Positions 34,852-43,150 of a stretch of DNA of 64,000 nt are shown here, one piece after another; position 1 is the first letter of the stretch; every line of letters starts with the position of its first letter. The notes beneath the pieces were generated by a model. The model was not told the DNA's origin. It did not search any database and was given only the letters and a program-made list of their open reading frames with translations. The translations under genes were made by a program, and so were the position numbers. This stretch comes from Parapusillimonas sp013416435 (GTDB lineage Bacteria; Pseudomonadota; Gammaproteobacteria; Burkholderiales; Burkholderiaceae_B), in the NCBI RefSeq assembly GCF_052180245.1, contig NZ_CP197474.1, forward strand, positions 1,550,001 through 1,614,000, written 5' to 3'.

Positions 34852-35757
34852 CTAATCGCCGATCTGGCGCGGGCCCCGTACCTGCCTGACCAGCTCGATG
34901 AAGCGGCGCGCGCCCAGCCCCAGGGGTCGATCCCGCAACCAGACGACATCCACCCACAGCTGTAGCTGATTGCTGATGTTCTCGAAAGTGATCTCGACCA
35001 GCGTTCCGCTCTGGGTGAGCGGCTGCACCAGGGAGCGCGGCAGGTAGGCCCAGCCCAGTCCCGACCGTACCAGGCTCAGCGTGGCCAGGTAATTGTCGGT
35101 TCTCCATATCTGCCGCGCCACGACGACGCGGGGATCGGTTTCGTCGGCATCTCGGCCGGCCACGACGATTTGCCGGATATCGAGCAATTCCTCCTGGCGC
35201 AGCATGCTGCGGCCGTTCGAGAACGCGGGATGATCGGGGGCGATGACGGCGACCAGGATTTCGCTGCTGAATTCCTGAAAGGCCTCATGCTCGTTGGTGG
35301 CGGGACGCTCGAACACGATGGCCAGCTGGGCGCTGTCCTGTTCGAGCATGCGAAGCGCGTCGGCCTGCGGCGCCGAGAGCACTTCGACCTCGAGCGATGG
35401 GAATTCATTGGAAAGCAGGACCAGGGGATCATTCCAGGGTGCGGACAGCAGCTCGGGCGCAATAGCCAGCGTCAAGCGGCTTTCCAGGCCCTTGTGCAGG
35501 GCGAGCGCATGGGTCTGCAATTGGCGCAACTGACCCGCAAGCTGTCGCGCCTGGGGTTCCAGGGCAAGTGCGGCGCTGGTTGGCCGGGGTTCGCGGCCTG
35601 AGCGGTCGAACAAGGCCAGGTCGAGTTCCGCCTCGAGCTGCGCGACCATCATGCTGACCGCGGACGGTACACGGCCCAGCCGCCGGGCGGCAGCTGAAAA
35701 GCTGCCGGTGTCCAGCACAGCAAGAAATACCTTGACGTTTTCCGTCGTGAAGGCCAT
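34852..35757 (-). CDS. LysR-family transcriptional regulator
   Basis: The 301-residue protein has an N-terminal helix-turn-helix (VKVFLAVLDTGSFSAAARRLG and VPSAVSMMVAQLEAEL) and an effector-binding domain. ATG 35757 follows an AGAGG ribosome site; a 22-residue extension to 35823 is unlikely. The 155 bases to the divergent M20 gene may be its regulated region, although the PACE efflux gene 19 bases beyond its 3' end is another candidate target. Effector unknown. Confidence 0.88.
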   Translation of the reverse strand: MAFTTENVKVFLAVLDTGSFSAAARRLGRVPSAVSMMVAQLEAELDLALFDRSGREPRPTSAALALEPQARQLAGQLRQLQTHALALHKGLESRLTLAIAPELLSAPWNDPLVLLSNEFPSLEVEVLSAPQADALRMLEQDSAQLAIVFERPATNEHEAFQEFSSEILVAVIAPDHPAFSNGRSMLRQEELLDIRQIVVAGRDADETDPRVVVARQIWRTDNYLATLSLVRSGLGWAYLPRSLVQPLTQSGTLVEITFENISNQLQLWVDVVWLRDRPLGLGARRFIELVRQVRGPRQIGD

Positions 35758-35912
35758 GGCGCCTCTTTCATCCTTCAGTTTATTTGATATGAGTGTAATG
35801 CAACCTGGATTTCCTGGCGCCATGTGTCGCGGAGCGGGCAGGTAGAATGGTTTGCGCTTGGCGCCGCGCGTCCGGCTTCAGCCTCTTGTCTAACATTCAC
35901 ATGGAAGGTGCA

Positions 35913-37040
35913 ATGAACAGGGAAACCACGGAAAGCCTCGTCGCAGGCATCGAGGAATGGGTGCGGCTGGAATCGCCGACACACGACCCGGGGCGGGTCG
36001 GGCAGATGATGCAAATGGCCGGGGAGCAAGCGCGCAAGCTGGGCCTGAGCGCGAGTATCGAGCCGTTGGCCGGCGACGTGGGGCCCTTGCTATGCGTCAG
36101 TAATCGCAAAACCGGGGATGATCGACCGGGCATACTGATTCTCGCGCACCTCGATACCGTCCATCCCGTCGGCACGCTGCTTGAAAACCCGGTCCGGCAA
36201 GAGGGCGACCGCCTGTACGGCCCCGGCACGTACGACATGAAGGCCGGCGCTTACCTGGCGCTGGCCGCCATGGGGCAGGCGACCGCAAACGGCGGCACGG
36301 CGCTGCCCGTCGATTACTTGTTTTCGCCCGACGAGGAGACCGGCAGCCACGCCTCGCGGGCCAGCATCGAACATTACGCGGCGCGTGCGCGCTGTGTGCT
36401 GGTGACCGAACCGGCAAGGGCCGACGGCGGACGATGCGTGACCGCGCGCAAAGGCACGGGGATGGTCACCCTTACCGCGCGCGGTCGGCCGTCGCATGCT
36501 GGCGTCGCACACGAAAAAGGACGGAGCGCGATCAAGGAGATGGCGCACCAGGTCCTGGCGCTCGAAGCCATGACCGACTATGCACGAGGCATCACCGTCA
36601 GCGTCGGCACACTGAAAGGCGGCACCGCCACCAACGTGGTCCCGGCCGAATGCAGGGCGGTCGTCGATTTCCGGGTGCCCGATCGGGAAGCGGCCGAATT
36701 CATCCTGTCGCGCATCAATGCGCTGAAGGCCGTCGACCCCGACGTCGAACTGGCCGTCAAGGCGGAACTCAATCGCCCGCCCATGACGCGCAGCGACGGA
36801 ACGGCGAAATTGCTGGCCGTCGCCCAGGATTGCGCGCGTCGTGCCGGATTCGAACTCGAAGAGGCCCCCATGACCGGAGGCGGCAGCGACGCCAATTTCA
36901 CCGCCGCCCTGGGCATCCCTACCATCGACGGCGTTGGCGCGGATGGCGATGGCGCCCACACCTTGAACGAGCACATCCTCGTCTCGACACTGGAAAAAAG
37001 ACTGGAGTTCTGGCGGCTGCTGCTGGCTGAACTGACCTGA
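35913..37040 (+). CDS. M20-family peptidase, glutamate carboxypeptidase (CPG2)-like
   Basis: The 375-residue protein has the M20A dinuclear-zinc set: His79 and Asp81 in LILAHLDTVHPVG, Asp108 in LYGPGTYDMKAGAYLAL, Glu141-Glu142 in FSPDEETGS, a TEPA segment, then the lid domain (about residues 180-290) and GGGSDANFTAALGIPTIDGVG with a final histidine at GAHTLNE. CPG2 relatives cleave C-terminal glutamate from folates and peptides, but the class is broad. No signal peptide is evident, so it is probably cytoplasmic. ATG 35913 preferred; ATG 35901 is in frame. Confidence 0.88.
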   Translation: MNRETTESLVAGIEEWVRLESPTHDPGRVGQMMQMAGEQARKLGLSASIEPLAGDVGPLLCVSNRKTGDDRPGILILAHLDTVHPVGTLLENPVRQEGDRLYGPGTYDMKAGAYLALAAMGQATANGGTALPVDYLFSPDEETGSHASRASIEHYAARARCVLVTEPARADGGRCVTARKGTGMVTLTARGRPSHAGVAHEKGRSAIKEMAHQVLALEAMTDYARGITVSVGTLKGGTATNVVPAECRAVVDFRVPDREAAEFILSRINALKAVDPDVELAVKAELNRPPMTRSDGTAKLLAVAQDCARRAGFELEEAPMTGGGSDANFTAALGIPTIDGVGADGDGAHTLNEHILVSTLEKRLEFWRLLLAELT

Positions 37041-37043
37041 TTC

Positions 37044-37213
37044 GGGGTCAGACCCCATGCGGGGTCTGACCCCTTTTCCGAGGCGGCCAGGTTGATCGAA
37101 GTTCAGACCCCGCATGGGGTCTGACCCTTTTTCATAACGATGATAAGGTTGCCCGGGGTCAGACCCCTTCATGACGGTTGTTCGGGGTCAGACCCCGTAT
37201 GGGGTCTGACCCC
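37044..37213. repeat. Three palindromes and one half-copy between peptidase and IclR genes
   Basis: Copies at 37044-37073, 37101-37127 (outer bases lost) and 37184-37213, plus a half site at 37155-37167. The cluster separates two plus-strand genes and ends 17 bases before an operator-like palindrome. Confidence 0.92.
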
Positions 37214-37229
37214 CTCTACCCGCGCCGTT

Positions 37230-37244
37230 TTCCATCAAATGGAA
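37230..37244. promoter_or_regulatory. Likely IclR operator upstream of the iclR-type gene
   Basis: TTCCAT-CAA-ATGGAA, a perfect 6-3-6 palindrome located about 30-43 bases before a TATAAT box (37273-37278). A nearly identical palindrome precedes the next gene (38119-38135), which supports one regulator binding both. Confidence 0.65.
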
Positions 37245-37318
37245 TTGTTCTTCCCGCAGCCCGCGCCGCGCCTATAATGCCATCCGGCGCCCGAAGTCGG
37301 CGCATCACAGGAGCCATC

Positions 37319-38101
37319 ATGGGAGGTAAAGCGGCACAAGGCGACGTTGGAACGATAGAAAGGGCGGTGCAATTGATGAAGCATATGGCCACTGCGGGAC
37401 GCAGGGGGCTGCCGCTCACCCGGCTCGCTTCGGACACCGGCCTGCCTTATTCCACCGTGCACCGCCTGTTGCAGCGGCTGATACAGCAGCGGATGGTGGT
37501 GCAGAACGAGTCCAACAAGCGCTATCTGCTTGGCCCGCTGGCCTTCGAGCTGGGCGTGGCGGCCTCGATGTCCTTCGATCTGCGCGAGCCCTGCCGCCGT
37601 TACTTGCTATCCCTTGCCGAAGAGGTCGGCGATACCGTGTACCTAACTGTGCGCAGTGGCGCGGACGCGGTCTGCCTGGACCGCTACGAAGGGCCGTCGC
37701 CCGTTCGCGTACTGACGCTGGAGGTCGGCAGCAGGCGGCCGCTGGGCCTGGGCGCGGGCGGCTTGGCAATGCTGGCCTTTCTGCCCGAGGAAGAGCGCGA
37801 AGCCCTGATCGCCAGCTTGGCCACCGATGTTCCAGCCAAAGGCGGAAGCCGCCTTGAAATCGATTTGCACAAAGCGGTCGCGCGCTGCAGGAAGGACGGT
37901 TATGCTTTTATCCGGAACCAGGTCAATCCGGGTGTGTCCGCCGTGGGCGTACCCTTGTTCGATTCTCTGGACCAGCCCATCGCCGCGATCAGCGTGGCCG
38001 CCATCGACGGGCGCATGGGCCCGGCCCGCATACAGTCCCTGGCTTCCATCCTGCAGACCCGGGCAAGGGCCATACGCAAGGCGCTGAACGCCGCAGCTTG
38101 A
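37319..38101 (+). CDS. IclR-family transcriptional regulator
   Basis: The 260-residue protein has an N-terminal winged helix (about residues 10-70, IERAVQLMKHMATAG and TVHRLLQRLIQQRM) and a C-terminal effector domain with DTVYLTVRSGADAVCLDRYEG and GVSAVGVPLFD. AGGAGCC precedes ATG 37319; the upstream extension to 37178 is repeat sequence. It is followed by a Bug/FAH/VOC gene set that it probably controls, given the matched palindromes before itself and before that set. Confidence 0.92.
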   Translation: MGGKAAQGDVGTIERAVQLMKHMATAGRRGLPLTRLASDTGLPYSTVHRLLQRLIQQRMVVQNESNKRYLLGPLAFELGVAASMSFDLREPCRRYLLSLAEEVGDTVYLTVRSGADAVCLDRYEGPSPVRVLTLEVGSRRPLGLGAGGLAMLAFLPEEEREALIASLATDVPAKGGSRLEIDLHKAVARCRKDGYAFIRNQVNPGVSAVGVPLFDSLDQPIAAISVAAIDGRMGPARIQSLASILQTRARAIRKALNAAA

Positions 38102-38118
38102 GTCCTTCGCGCAGATCA

Positions 38119-38135
38119 TTTCCATCCAATGGAAA
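38119..38135. promoter_or_regulatory. Second IclR-type operator, upstream of the Bug/FAH/VOC operon
   Basis: TTTCCAT-CCA-ATGGAAA, a perfect 7-3-7 palindrome, 70 bases before the Bug start codon and about 30 bases before a TATAGT box. It shares TTCCAT-NNA-ATGGAA with the site at 37230-37244. Confidence 0.65.
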
Positions 38136-38205
38136 ACTGTGGCGCATTCGGCGCGGGGCTCTCTATAGTCTGTCCTTGACGCTCACAAGAATCAAGGAGA
38201 CCCCG

Positions 38206-39168
38206 ATGGAATTCAATTTCAAAGCACTGCTGGCCGGTCTGGCCATGGCTTTCGCAAGCGGTGCCGCCACTGCCGCCTATCCCGAAAAACCCGTTACGCT
38301 GATTCACGGCTTCGGTGCCGGCGGCAACGCCGATTCGGTCGCGCGGCTCGTCGCGGCAGAGCTCGAAGGCCGTCTCAAGCAACCTTTCGTGGTGGAATCC
38401 CGGACCGGCGCCGGCGGCACCATTGCGTCCGGCCATGTCGCAAAGGCGCCCGCCGACGGCTATACGCTGATCATGCTGACCGGTGGGCATACCGCTTCGG
38501 CCGCGGTCCGCAAGTCGGTTCCCTACGATCCCGTGGCCGACTTCTCCATGATCTCCACGGTCACGCAATTTCCTTTCGTCGTGGCCGTCAGCGCCGATAA
38601 TCCCGCCAAGACGCTGGCCCAGCTGCTGGAGACCGCGCGTGGGAAATCCGACGGTGTGAGTTTTTCCTCCGTGGGCGTCGGCTCCACCCAGCACCTGACG
38701 GGCGAACTGCTGGCGTCCACCGCCAAGGCCCCCATGTTGCATATTCCATACCGGGGCGGCGGCGCGCCCGTCGTATCGGTGATCGCCGGCGACGTCGACG
38801 TCCTTGTCGATACGGCGACCGTGGCAGGCCCGCAAATCCACGCAGGAAAGCTGCGCGCCTTGGCGGTGACCAGCAGCGAGCCCTGGCCCTTGTTGCCCGA
38901 CGTGCCTCCGGCCAATAAGGCCTTGCCCGGCTTCGAGGTGATGTCGTGGCTGGGGCTGGCGGCGCCCGCCGGAACGCCGGCCGACGTGATCGGCAAGCTG
39001 AACGCCACTTTGGACGACATCCTGAAGGATCCCGGCGTCAGGAAGAAGCTCAACGATATGGGAAGCGAACCTTACTACAGCTCGCCCGACGGCATGCGCG
39101 ACATGATCCGCGACAACATCGTCCAGTGGAAGCAGGTCGTGCAGCAAGCCCAGATCCCTCAGCAGTGA
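38206..39168 (+). CDS. Bug/TctC-family periplasmic substrate-binding protein
   Basis: The 320-residue protein has a short Sec signal peptide (LLAGLAMAFASGAATA, cleaved near residue 24), then AYPEKPVTLIHGFGAGGNADSVAR and VVESRTGAGGTIASG, the family fingerprints. It is first in a three-gene operon with a fumarylacetoacetase-type hydrolase and a VOC dioxygenase-like protein, so its ligand is probably the aromatic or ring-derived acid those enzymes degrade. AAGGAGA precedes ATG 38206. Confidence 0.92.
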   Translation: MEFNFKALLAGLAMAFASGAATAAYPEKPVTLIHGFGAGGNADSVARLVAAELEGRLKQPFVVESRTGAGGTIASGHVAKAPADGYTLIMLTGGHTASAAVRKSVPYDPVADFSMISTVTQFPFVVAVSADNPAKTLAQLLETARGKSDGVSFSSVGVGSTQHLTGELLASTAKAPMLHIPYRGGGAPVVSVIAGDVDVLVDTATVAGPQIHAGKLRALAVTSSEPWPLLPDVPPANKALPGFEVMSWLGLAAPAGTPADVIGKLNATLDDILKDPGVRKKLNDMGSEPYYSSPDGMRDMIRDNIVQWKQVVQQAQIPQQ

Positions 39169-39198
39169 AACAGCAACAACGAGTAGGAAGAAGGTACT

Positions 39199-40182
39199 AT
39201 GAAGCTCGCATCTTTACGTTCGGGTCGGGACGGCGCGTTGGCCGTCGTCAGCCGCGACCTGGGCAAGGCAGTGAAGGCCGGGGCGGCCGCGCCCACCATG
39301 CAGTACGCGCTCGATAACTGGGCCCAGGTGTCTCCTGCGCTCCAACGCTTGTATGACCAGCTCAATGCGGGCGATGTCGAGGGGCAGTTTCCGCTCGATC
39401 TCGACACACTGGCGGCGCCCCTGCCGCGCGCATACCAGTTCCTGGACGGCGCGGCCTACGCCAGCCATATCAAGCGCAACCGTGCCGCGCGAGGCGAGGC
39501 CATACCCGACGATTTCTACGAGAAACCCTTGGTGTACCAAGGAATATCGCATGGCTTCATGGCCTGGAACGAGACGGTGAAGCTTCCTTCCGATGACCTG
39601 GGCATCGATTTCGAAGCCGAGATCTTCGCGGTGACTGACGACGTGCCCGTGGGCGTCGATCGCGAAGACGCAAGCCGGCACATCAAGCTTTTCGTCTTGA
39701 TGAACGATATTTCGCTGCGGTCTTTGATCCCGGCCGAGCTGAAGCGCACCTTTGGCTTCCTGACGGGCAAGCCGGCGTCCAGCATGGGACCCATTGCCGT
39801 TACACCCGACGAGCTTGGCGACCTGTGGGACGGCAAGCTGGTGGCCGGCACCATGAAGTGCTGGGTGCGCGGCAAACAGGTGGGCAATATCGAAACCGGT
39901 ATCGACACTCCCTTCCATTATGGCGACTTGATCGCCCACGTTGCCCAGACCCGCCCGTTCGAACCGGGCAGCCTGGTGGGACTGGGCACGGTGTCGAACG
40001 AAGACGAGAGCGCCGGCTGCGGATGCATCGGCGAGATCCGCGCCCTCGAAACCTTGAACTCGGGCGCCGCCACGACGCCGCTGCTGCGCTTCGGGGATGA
40101 AGTCCGTATTGAACATTTCGATCGGGAAGGCAATTCCGTCTTTGGACGGATTCAGCAGACTTTTGCTGCGCTCGATCACTGA
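39199..40182 (+). CDS. Fumarylacetoacetate hydrolase-family protein
   Basis: The 327-residue protein has FAH-fold motifs: YQGISHGFMAWNETVKLP, LGIDFEAEIFAVTDDVP with two metal-ligand glutamates, FVLMNDISLR and GDEVRIEHFDREGNSVFG. The family hydrolyses C-C bonds of acylpyruvates or decarboxylates/hydrates ring-cleavage products with Mg or Mn. Paired with a VOC-family ring-cleavage candidate 12 bases downstream. Whether it is a true fumarylacetoacetase is not decided; no homogentisate dioxygenase is in the window. Confidence 0.88.
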   Translation: MKLASLRSGRDGALAVVSRDLGKAVKAGAAAPTMQYALDNWAQVSPALQRLYDQLNAGDVEGQFPLDLDTLAAPLPRAYQFLDGAAYASHIKRNRAARGEAIPDDFYEKPLVYQGISHGFMAWNETVKLPSDDLGIDFEAEIFAVTDDVPVGVDREDASRHIKLFVLMNDISLRSLIPAELKRTFGFLTGKPASSMGPIAVTPDELGDLWDGKLVAGTMKCWVRGKQVGNIETGIDTPFHYGDLIAHVAQTRPFEPGSLVGLGTVSNEDESAGCGCIGEIRALETLNSGAATTPLLRFGDEVRIEHFDREGNSVFGRIQQTFAALDH

Positions 40183-40194
40183 CAGGAGACCGCC

Positions 40195-40746
40195 ATGCTG
40201 TGCAAAGGCCTGCATCACGCTGCATTCCGCTGCAAGGATGCCCGCGAGACCGTTGACTTCTATACCAAGGTGCTGGGACTGAAGTTCATACATGCGATGG
40301 GTGAAGACCACGTGCCGTCCACGGGGGCTTACAGCCCTCATGTCCACATTTTTTTCGAAATGGAGGACGGCAGCTGCATCGCTTTCTTCGAGCTCCCCCG
40401 CGACAAGGGCGAGCCGTCCGGACGCGACGCGGAAACGCCGGGCTGGGTCCAGCATTTCGCTTTCCGCGTCAAGGACGAAGATACCTTGCTGAAGGCCAAG
40501 GCGGATCTCGAGGCCAAGGGCATTCCGGTCATTGGCCCGGTCAACCATGACGATTTTCTGCTGTCCATCTACTTTTTCGATCCGTCCGGACACAGGCTGG
40601 AGCTGGGCGTCCAGATATCGACTCCTCAGCAGGATGCCCAGTTCCGTGCCGAAGCAATGGATGTCCTGCGCCTGTGGGAGCAGACGCATGACTGGTCCCA
40701 GCGGGAAAAGCTGTTCGGCGGAAAGACGGGTTATCAGCGGGTTTGA
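40195..40746 (+). CDS. VOC-family (glyoxalase/extradiol dioxygenase fold) protein
   Basis: The 183-residue protein has paired beta-alpha-beta-beta-beta modules: GLHHAAFRCKDARETVDFYTKVLGL at the start, HVHIFFEMEDG, WVQHFAFRVKDEDTLLKAKADLEAKGI, and FFDPSGHRLELGV. His7/8, the middle histidine and the last glutamate can form the metal site. Candidate extradiol-type dioxygenase or lyase that feeds the FAH-type hydrolase. A palindromic repeat follows the gene. Confidence 0.85.
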   Translation: MLCKGLHHAAFRCKDARETVDFYTKVLGLKFIHAMGEDHVPSTGAYSPHVHIFFEMEDGSCIAFFELPRDKGEPSGRDAETPGWVQHFAFRVKDEDTLLKAKADLEAKGIPVIGPVNHDDFLLSIYFFDPSGHRLELGVQISTPQQDAQFRAEAMDVLRLWEQTHDWSQREKLFGGKTGYQRV

Positions 40747-40754
40747 AGCGTCAA

Positions 40755-40872
40755 AGGGTCAGACCCCATGCGGGGTCTGACCCTGCTGCAAAGGACTTGG
40801 GGCCGGATCCCATGCGGGGCCTGGCCCTGTTGCAAAGGGCTTGGGGTCAGACCCCGTACGGGGTCTGACCCC
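40755..40872. repeat. Three palindromes between convergent genes, two with paired substitutions
   Basis: Copies at 40755-40784 (outer A-T pair, spacer ATGC), 40799-40828 (strongly diverged; GGGCC/GGCCC changed on both ends) and 40843-40872 (perfect, spacer GTAC). They sit between the VOC gene and the convergent Bug gene, whose stop codon (40872) lies on the last base. Confidence 0.9.
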
Positions 40873-41852
40873 TACACCGGCTGCAGGCCCGATGCCTTTA
40901 CGACGGCGGCATACTTGGCCATTTCCGAACGGAAGAAGGCGGCGGTTTCCTTGGGAGCCATGTTGACGATATTGTTGCCCTGGGCCTTCATGCTGACCTG
41001 CACGGCGGGGTCGTTGAACGCCGTTTTCAGCGCCTGATGAAAGCGCTGCACGTCCTTGTCGGGCAGGCCCGCCGGCCCCACGGCGGCAAACCATCCGTCG
41101 CATTCGTACTCGGTGACACCTTGTTCCGCGATGGTGGGAAGGTCGGGCATGCTTTCCATGCGCTTTGCGCCGCAGGCGCCCAGGGCGCGCAACGCCCCGC
41201 TTTCCACCTGCTTCTTTACGGACGGCAGCGACAGGACGCCGAAATCCACTTGGCCGCCGATCAGATCGGTCATCATGGGCGCGACGCCGCGATACGGAAT
41301 ATGGCGAGCCGAGGCGCCGGCCTGATGCACGAACATTTCGACGGCCAGATGCAGAATCGTTCCATTTCCCGAAGACGCATAGGTGTATTTGTCGGGACTG
41401 GCTTTCAGTTCGCTCACCAGTTCCTGGATGTTGCGCGCCTTGATGGTGTTTGGATTCACGACCAGCATGAAGGGCGTGGACCCCACGACCGAGATGGGGG
41501 TGATGTCCGCGATCGGGTCAAAGGGTACCGACTTGTATACGCTGGGATATACGACGTGATTGTTGGAAACCATGCCGATGGTGAATCCGTTTGGTTCGGC
41601 CTTGACGATGGCGCTGGTGCCGATGATGCCGCCGGCGCCCGGCCGGTTGTCGACGACGACCGTTTGGCCGAGCGCGTGGGCGAGCGCTTCGGAGGCCGAG
41701 CGCGTGATGGTGTCTACGCCGGACCCGACGCTGACCGGCAAGATCAATGTGACGGGGCGATCGCTTTGGGCGCGGCCGCCAAAGGGCAACGCCACCGCGG
41801 CGGCGCCCAGGCCGGCCAATACATGGCGGCGGGTCGGTGAAAAATTGTTCAT
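40872..41852 (-). CDS. Bug/TctC-family periplasmic substrate-binding protein
   Basis: The 326-residue protein has an N-terminus with twin arginines (SPTRRHVLAGLGAAAVALP), so export may be by Tat or Sec, followed by RPVTLILPVSVGSGVDTITR and VVVDNRPGAGGIIGTSAIVKAEPNGFT. Last gene of an operon with HMG-CoA lyase-like and CoA-transferase genes; it probably presents the acid those enzymes activate and cleave. AAGGAGACG precedes ATG 41852. Confidence 0.92.
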   Translation of the reverse strand: MNNFSPTRRHVLAGLGAAAVALPFGGRAQSDRPVTLILPVSVGSGVDTITRSASEALAHALGQTVVVDNRPGAGGIIGTSAIVKAEPNGFTIGMVSNNHVVYPSVYKSVPFDPIADITPISVVGSTPFMLVVNPNTIKARNIQELVSELKASPDKYTYASSGNGTILHLAVEMFVHQAGASARHIPYRGVAPMMTDLIGGQVDFGVLSLPSVKKQVESGALRALGACGAKRMESMPDLPTIAEQGVTEYECDGWFAAVGPAGLPDKDVQRFHQALKTAFNDPAVQVSMKAQGNNIVNMAPKETAAFFRSEMAKYAAVVKASGLQPV

Positions 41853-41892
41853 TCTCGTCTCCTTGGTGTATATAAGGTCCTGCCTTCGTGAT

Positions 41893-43113
41893 TTATTGAA
41901 TGGCGCCGGCTGTTCTGAGCGCCTGGATATCGGCTGCGCCGTAACCGAGATCCTGCAGCAGGCTGTCGCTGTGTTCGCCCAATTGAGGAGGGGAGTTCCG
42001 CACGCCCAGGCGCTTTCCGGCGAGCACCAGCGGCAACAGCGGAACGCGCGTGTCCTGCCCGGCCATGGCGCCGTCGGGCACCCGGATGTCGGCAAGCCCG
42101 CCGGTGGCATTCAGGTGCGGGTCATCGAACAGGTCTTCGGGACGCGCGATGGGGGCAAAGGGCAGGCCTTGCGCCTCGAAGGTCTCGGCGAGGGCCTGAG
42201 CGCTGTAGCCGGCCAGGCGTTCGCGCAGGTCGGCCAGCAGGGTGGGGCGCATCTGCACGCGCAGGTTGTTGGTGGCGAGGTCCTCGCGGCGCTTCAGGTC
42301 ATCGAAGCCGAAGGCGTCGCAGAAGGTGTTCCACTGGCTGTCGCTGACCGCCGCCAGGAAGATCTGTTCGCCGTCCTTGACCGTGAAAACATCGTACAAA
42401 GCCCAGGCGGAGATGCGTTCCGGCATGGGGGCGGCGGCCTGGCCCGTCAGCATGTACTGAAGCATGTGCTGGCCCACCAGGAACACATTGTTTTCGAACA
42501 GGGCCGACTGGACCTCCTGGCCCTTCCCGGTGATGCCGCGGCTGATCAGCGCCGCCATCACGCCTATCGCACCGAACATGCCGCCCATGATGTCGTTCAC
42601 GCTGCTTCCAGCCCGCAGAGGATCGCCCGGCCTTCCCGTCATGTAGGCGAGTCCGCCCATCATCTGCACGACCTCGTCCAGGGCCGTGCGGTTTTCATAA
42701 GGACCGGGCAGAAAACCCTTGTGGCTGACATAGATGATTTTTTCGTTCTTTGCGCGCAGGGATGCGTAGTCCAGTCCATACTTTTGCATGACGCCCGGGC
42801 GGAAGTTCTCGATGAGCACGTCCGCGCCTTCGCCCAGCTGCCGCGCGATGGCGGCCGCTTCCGGCTTGCGCAGGTCGAGCGCCATGCTTTTCTTGTTGCG
42901 ATTGAACATGGGGAAGAAGCCGGCGCCGGCGCCCAGCAGGTGGCGGGTCCGGTCGCCGTCTATGGGCTCGATCTTGATCACCTCGGCGCCCAGGTCGGCC
43001 AGTATGAGCCCGCAAGTGGGACCCATCACCATGTGGGTGAACTCCAGTACGCGCAGGCCGGAAAGAGGCAGGGCGGCCTGGGTCGTGGCGGGAACGGTGT
43101 CTTCGGTAGTCAT
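41893..43113 (-). CDS. Class III (CaiB/BaiF) CoA-transferase
   Basis: The 406-residue protein has LPLSGLRVLEFTHMVMGPTCG, LADLGAEVIKIEP, DLRKPEAAAI, ENFRPGVM, and the SSVNDIMGGMFGAIGV segment with catalytic Asp174. It moves CoA between carboxylic acids. Paired with the lyase 37 bases upstream, it would activate a dicarboxylic acid such as a methylmalate- or hydroxymethylglutarate-type compound before cleavage. Start at ATG 43113. Confidence 0.93.
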   Translation of the reverse strand: MTTEDTVPATTQAALPLSGLRVLEFTHMVMGPTCGLILADLGAEVIKIEPIDGDRTRHLLGAGAGFFPMFNRNKKSMALDLRKPEAAAIARQLGEGADVLIENFRPGVMQKYGLDYASLRAKNEKIIYVSHKGFLPGPYENRTALDEVVQMMGGLAYMTGRPGDPLRAGSSVNDIMGGMFGAIGVMAALISRGITGKGQEVQSALFENNVFLVGQHMLQYMLTGQAAAPMPERISAWALYDVFTVKDGEQIFLAAVSDSQWNTFCDAFGFDDLKRREDLATNNLRVQMRPTLLADLRERLAGYSAQALAETFEAQGLPFAPIARPEDLFDDPHLNATGGLADIRVPDGAMAGQDTRVPLLPLVLAGKRLGVRNSPPQLGEHSDSLLQDLGYGAADIQALRTAGAIQ

Positions 43114-43150
43114 CTGCTTGGAAATTCCGTTACGGTTTGTTTGGCGGGCA

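Noticed and set aside
37178..37318. N-terminal extension of the IclR gene through the repeat
   Set aside because: The extension is repeat translation; ATG 37319 has an AGGAG site and matches the family start.
39214..40689. 491-residue minus-strand frame spanning the FAH and VOC genes
   Set aside because: Spans two genes with recognised motifs on the plus strand; antisense artefact.
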